DNA from: Pyxicephalus adspersus
Taxonomy: Eukaryota; Chordata; Amphibia; Anura; Pyxicephalidae
Length of the DNA stretch: 64,000 nucleotides
Direction: 5' to 3'
NCBI RefSeq assembly: GCF_032062135.1
Contig: NC_092868.1
Coordinates: 49,333,163-49,397,162, forward strand
Translations under genes and position numbers: made by a program
In this document: in pieces, positions 63,500-64,000 of the stretch
Numbering within the stretch: position 1 is the stretch's first letter
Layout: each line of letters begins with the position of its first letter
Notes under the pieces: generated by a model
The model's database searches: none
Told to the model about the DNA's origin: nothing
Seen by the model: the letters and a program-made list of their open reading frames with translations, nothing else

Positions 63500-64000
63500 T
63501 AAAATTCCTTAGTCAAGTCACCAGGTTCCATTTGGGCATCATGTTTGTGGCTCATCTTCTACAACCAATATCTATCTTCTGTATCTAAAAAACACAAGTC
63601 TCAGCATCTCCTCTACAGAGAAACCTCTGTTACCCATGCCTGTACTCAACACAAATTATCCTCACAAATTGCTTCAGATGTTCTACTTGATGTGCAATAA
63701 AATCTCACTTTGACTACAAATTCCCTTTGAAAAAAAAGGTCTCATTCAAAGTGATACTTGTATCAGCATGACAAGGAGCATGCCATCTCTGAAAGCCTCT
63801 CATATGAAAGGCCTGAAGGAGCTGAAGACTTTATGACAAGGAAGAACATCATTAGGTAACAAATTGTCCTAAACAAGACCTCTACTTACAATGACAATAG
63901 AAGGTCACATAATGTCCCCACTCACTTTCTCCCTCACAATGGCACAGAGTCTCCATCCAGCAACAAATCATTTCTGGGTGTTATTGAAAACCAGTTTTGT
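63500..64000. other. Right edge, unassigned
   Basis: No exon or known repeat recognised. The next genes expected from human synteny (HES3, GPR153) are not seen in this window. Confidence 0.35.

Noticed and set aside
49000..64000. Search for HES3, HES2 or GPR153 expected from human synteny
   Set aside because: No bHLH or seven-helix exon words were found on either strand; these genes are probably further right or rearranged.
1..64000. CRISPR arrays, bacterial operons, rRNA genes
   Set aside because: The window is clearly vertebrate nuclear DNA; regular direct repeats found here are minisatellites without spacer structure.

Overview
The window is a piece of a vertebrate chromosome, almost certainly from a frog (best guess a neobatrachian/ranoid frog). 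It has large introns, GT-AG splicing, heavy loads of L2-like and CR1-like LINEs, tRNA-derived SINEs, hAT, Tigger-like and piggyBac-like elements, and foldback MITEs. Three genes are identified in the order RPL22 (minus), RNF207 (plus), ICMT (minus). This is the order known for human 1p36.31, so the block is conserved synteny. One 15-base N gap lies at 27468-27482.

Layout. At 1-2.7 kb is the 5' end of RPL22: a CpG-rich promoter, a TOP-like start and a four-codon first exon. The rest of RPL22 lies left of the window. From 2.7 to 8 kb are an L2 fragment, a 47/48-bp minisatellite and an exon-like segment at 5238-5459 that may be an upstream RNF207 exon. From 8022 to 37878 is the complete RNF207 coding region, 17 coding exons whose phases all agree and which sum to 639 residues plus stop. 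Its introns hold most of the mobile elements. The region 38-45 kb carries two adjacent foldback MITEs just after the RNF207 stop and the probable long 3' UTR of ICMT. From 45101 to 48908 is the complete ICMT coding region, five exons and 290 residues, convergent with RNF207. From 49 to 64 kb no host gene was recognised; it holds LINE/SINE/hAT fragments and a TTAA-flanked, piggyBac-like element at 61585-62630.

The three genes are not an operon and have unrelated roles: ribosome large subunit (RPL22), RING E3 ligase linked to cardiac potassium channels (RNF207), and CAAX-protein carboxyl methylation in the ER (ICMT). The exon models were read by eye from reading frame, splice sites and remembered family sequence; no alignment or search was run. 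The most interesting non-gene signal is a short structured motif of hammerhead-like shape, repeated at least seven times with covarying stems. Next are an inverted pair of Tigger-like elements flanking three RNF207 exons, hAT copies with clear 8-bp target duplications that keep a promoter and the start of a transposase gene, and a foldback MITE family that carries AATAAA on both strands.
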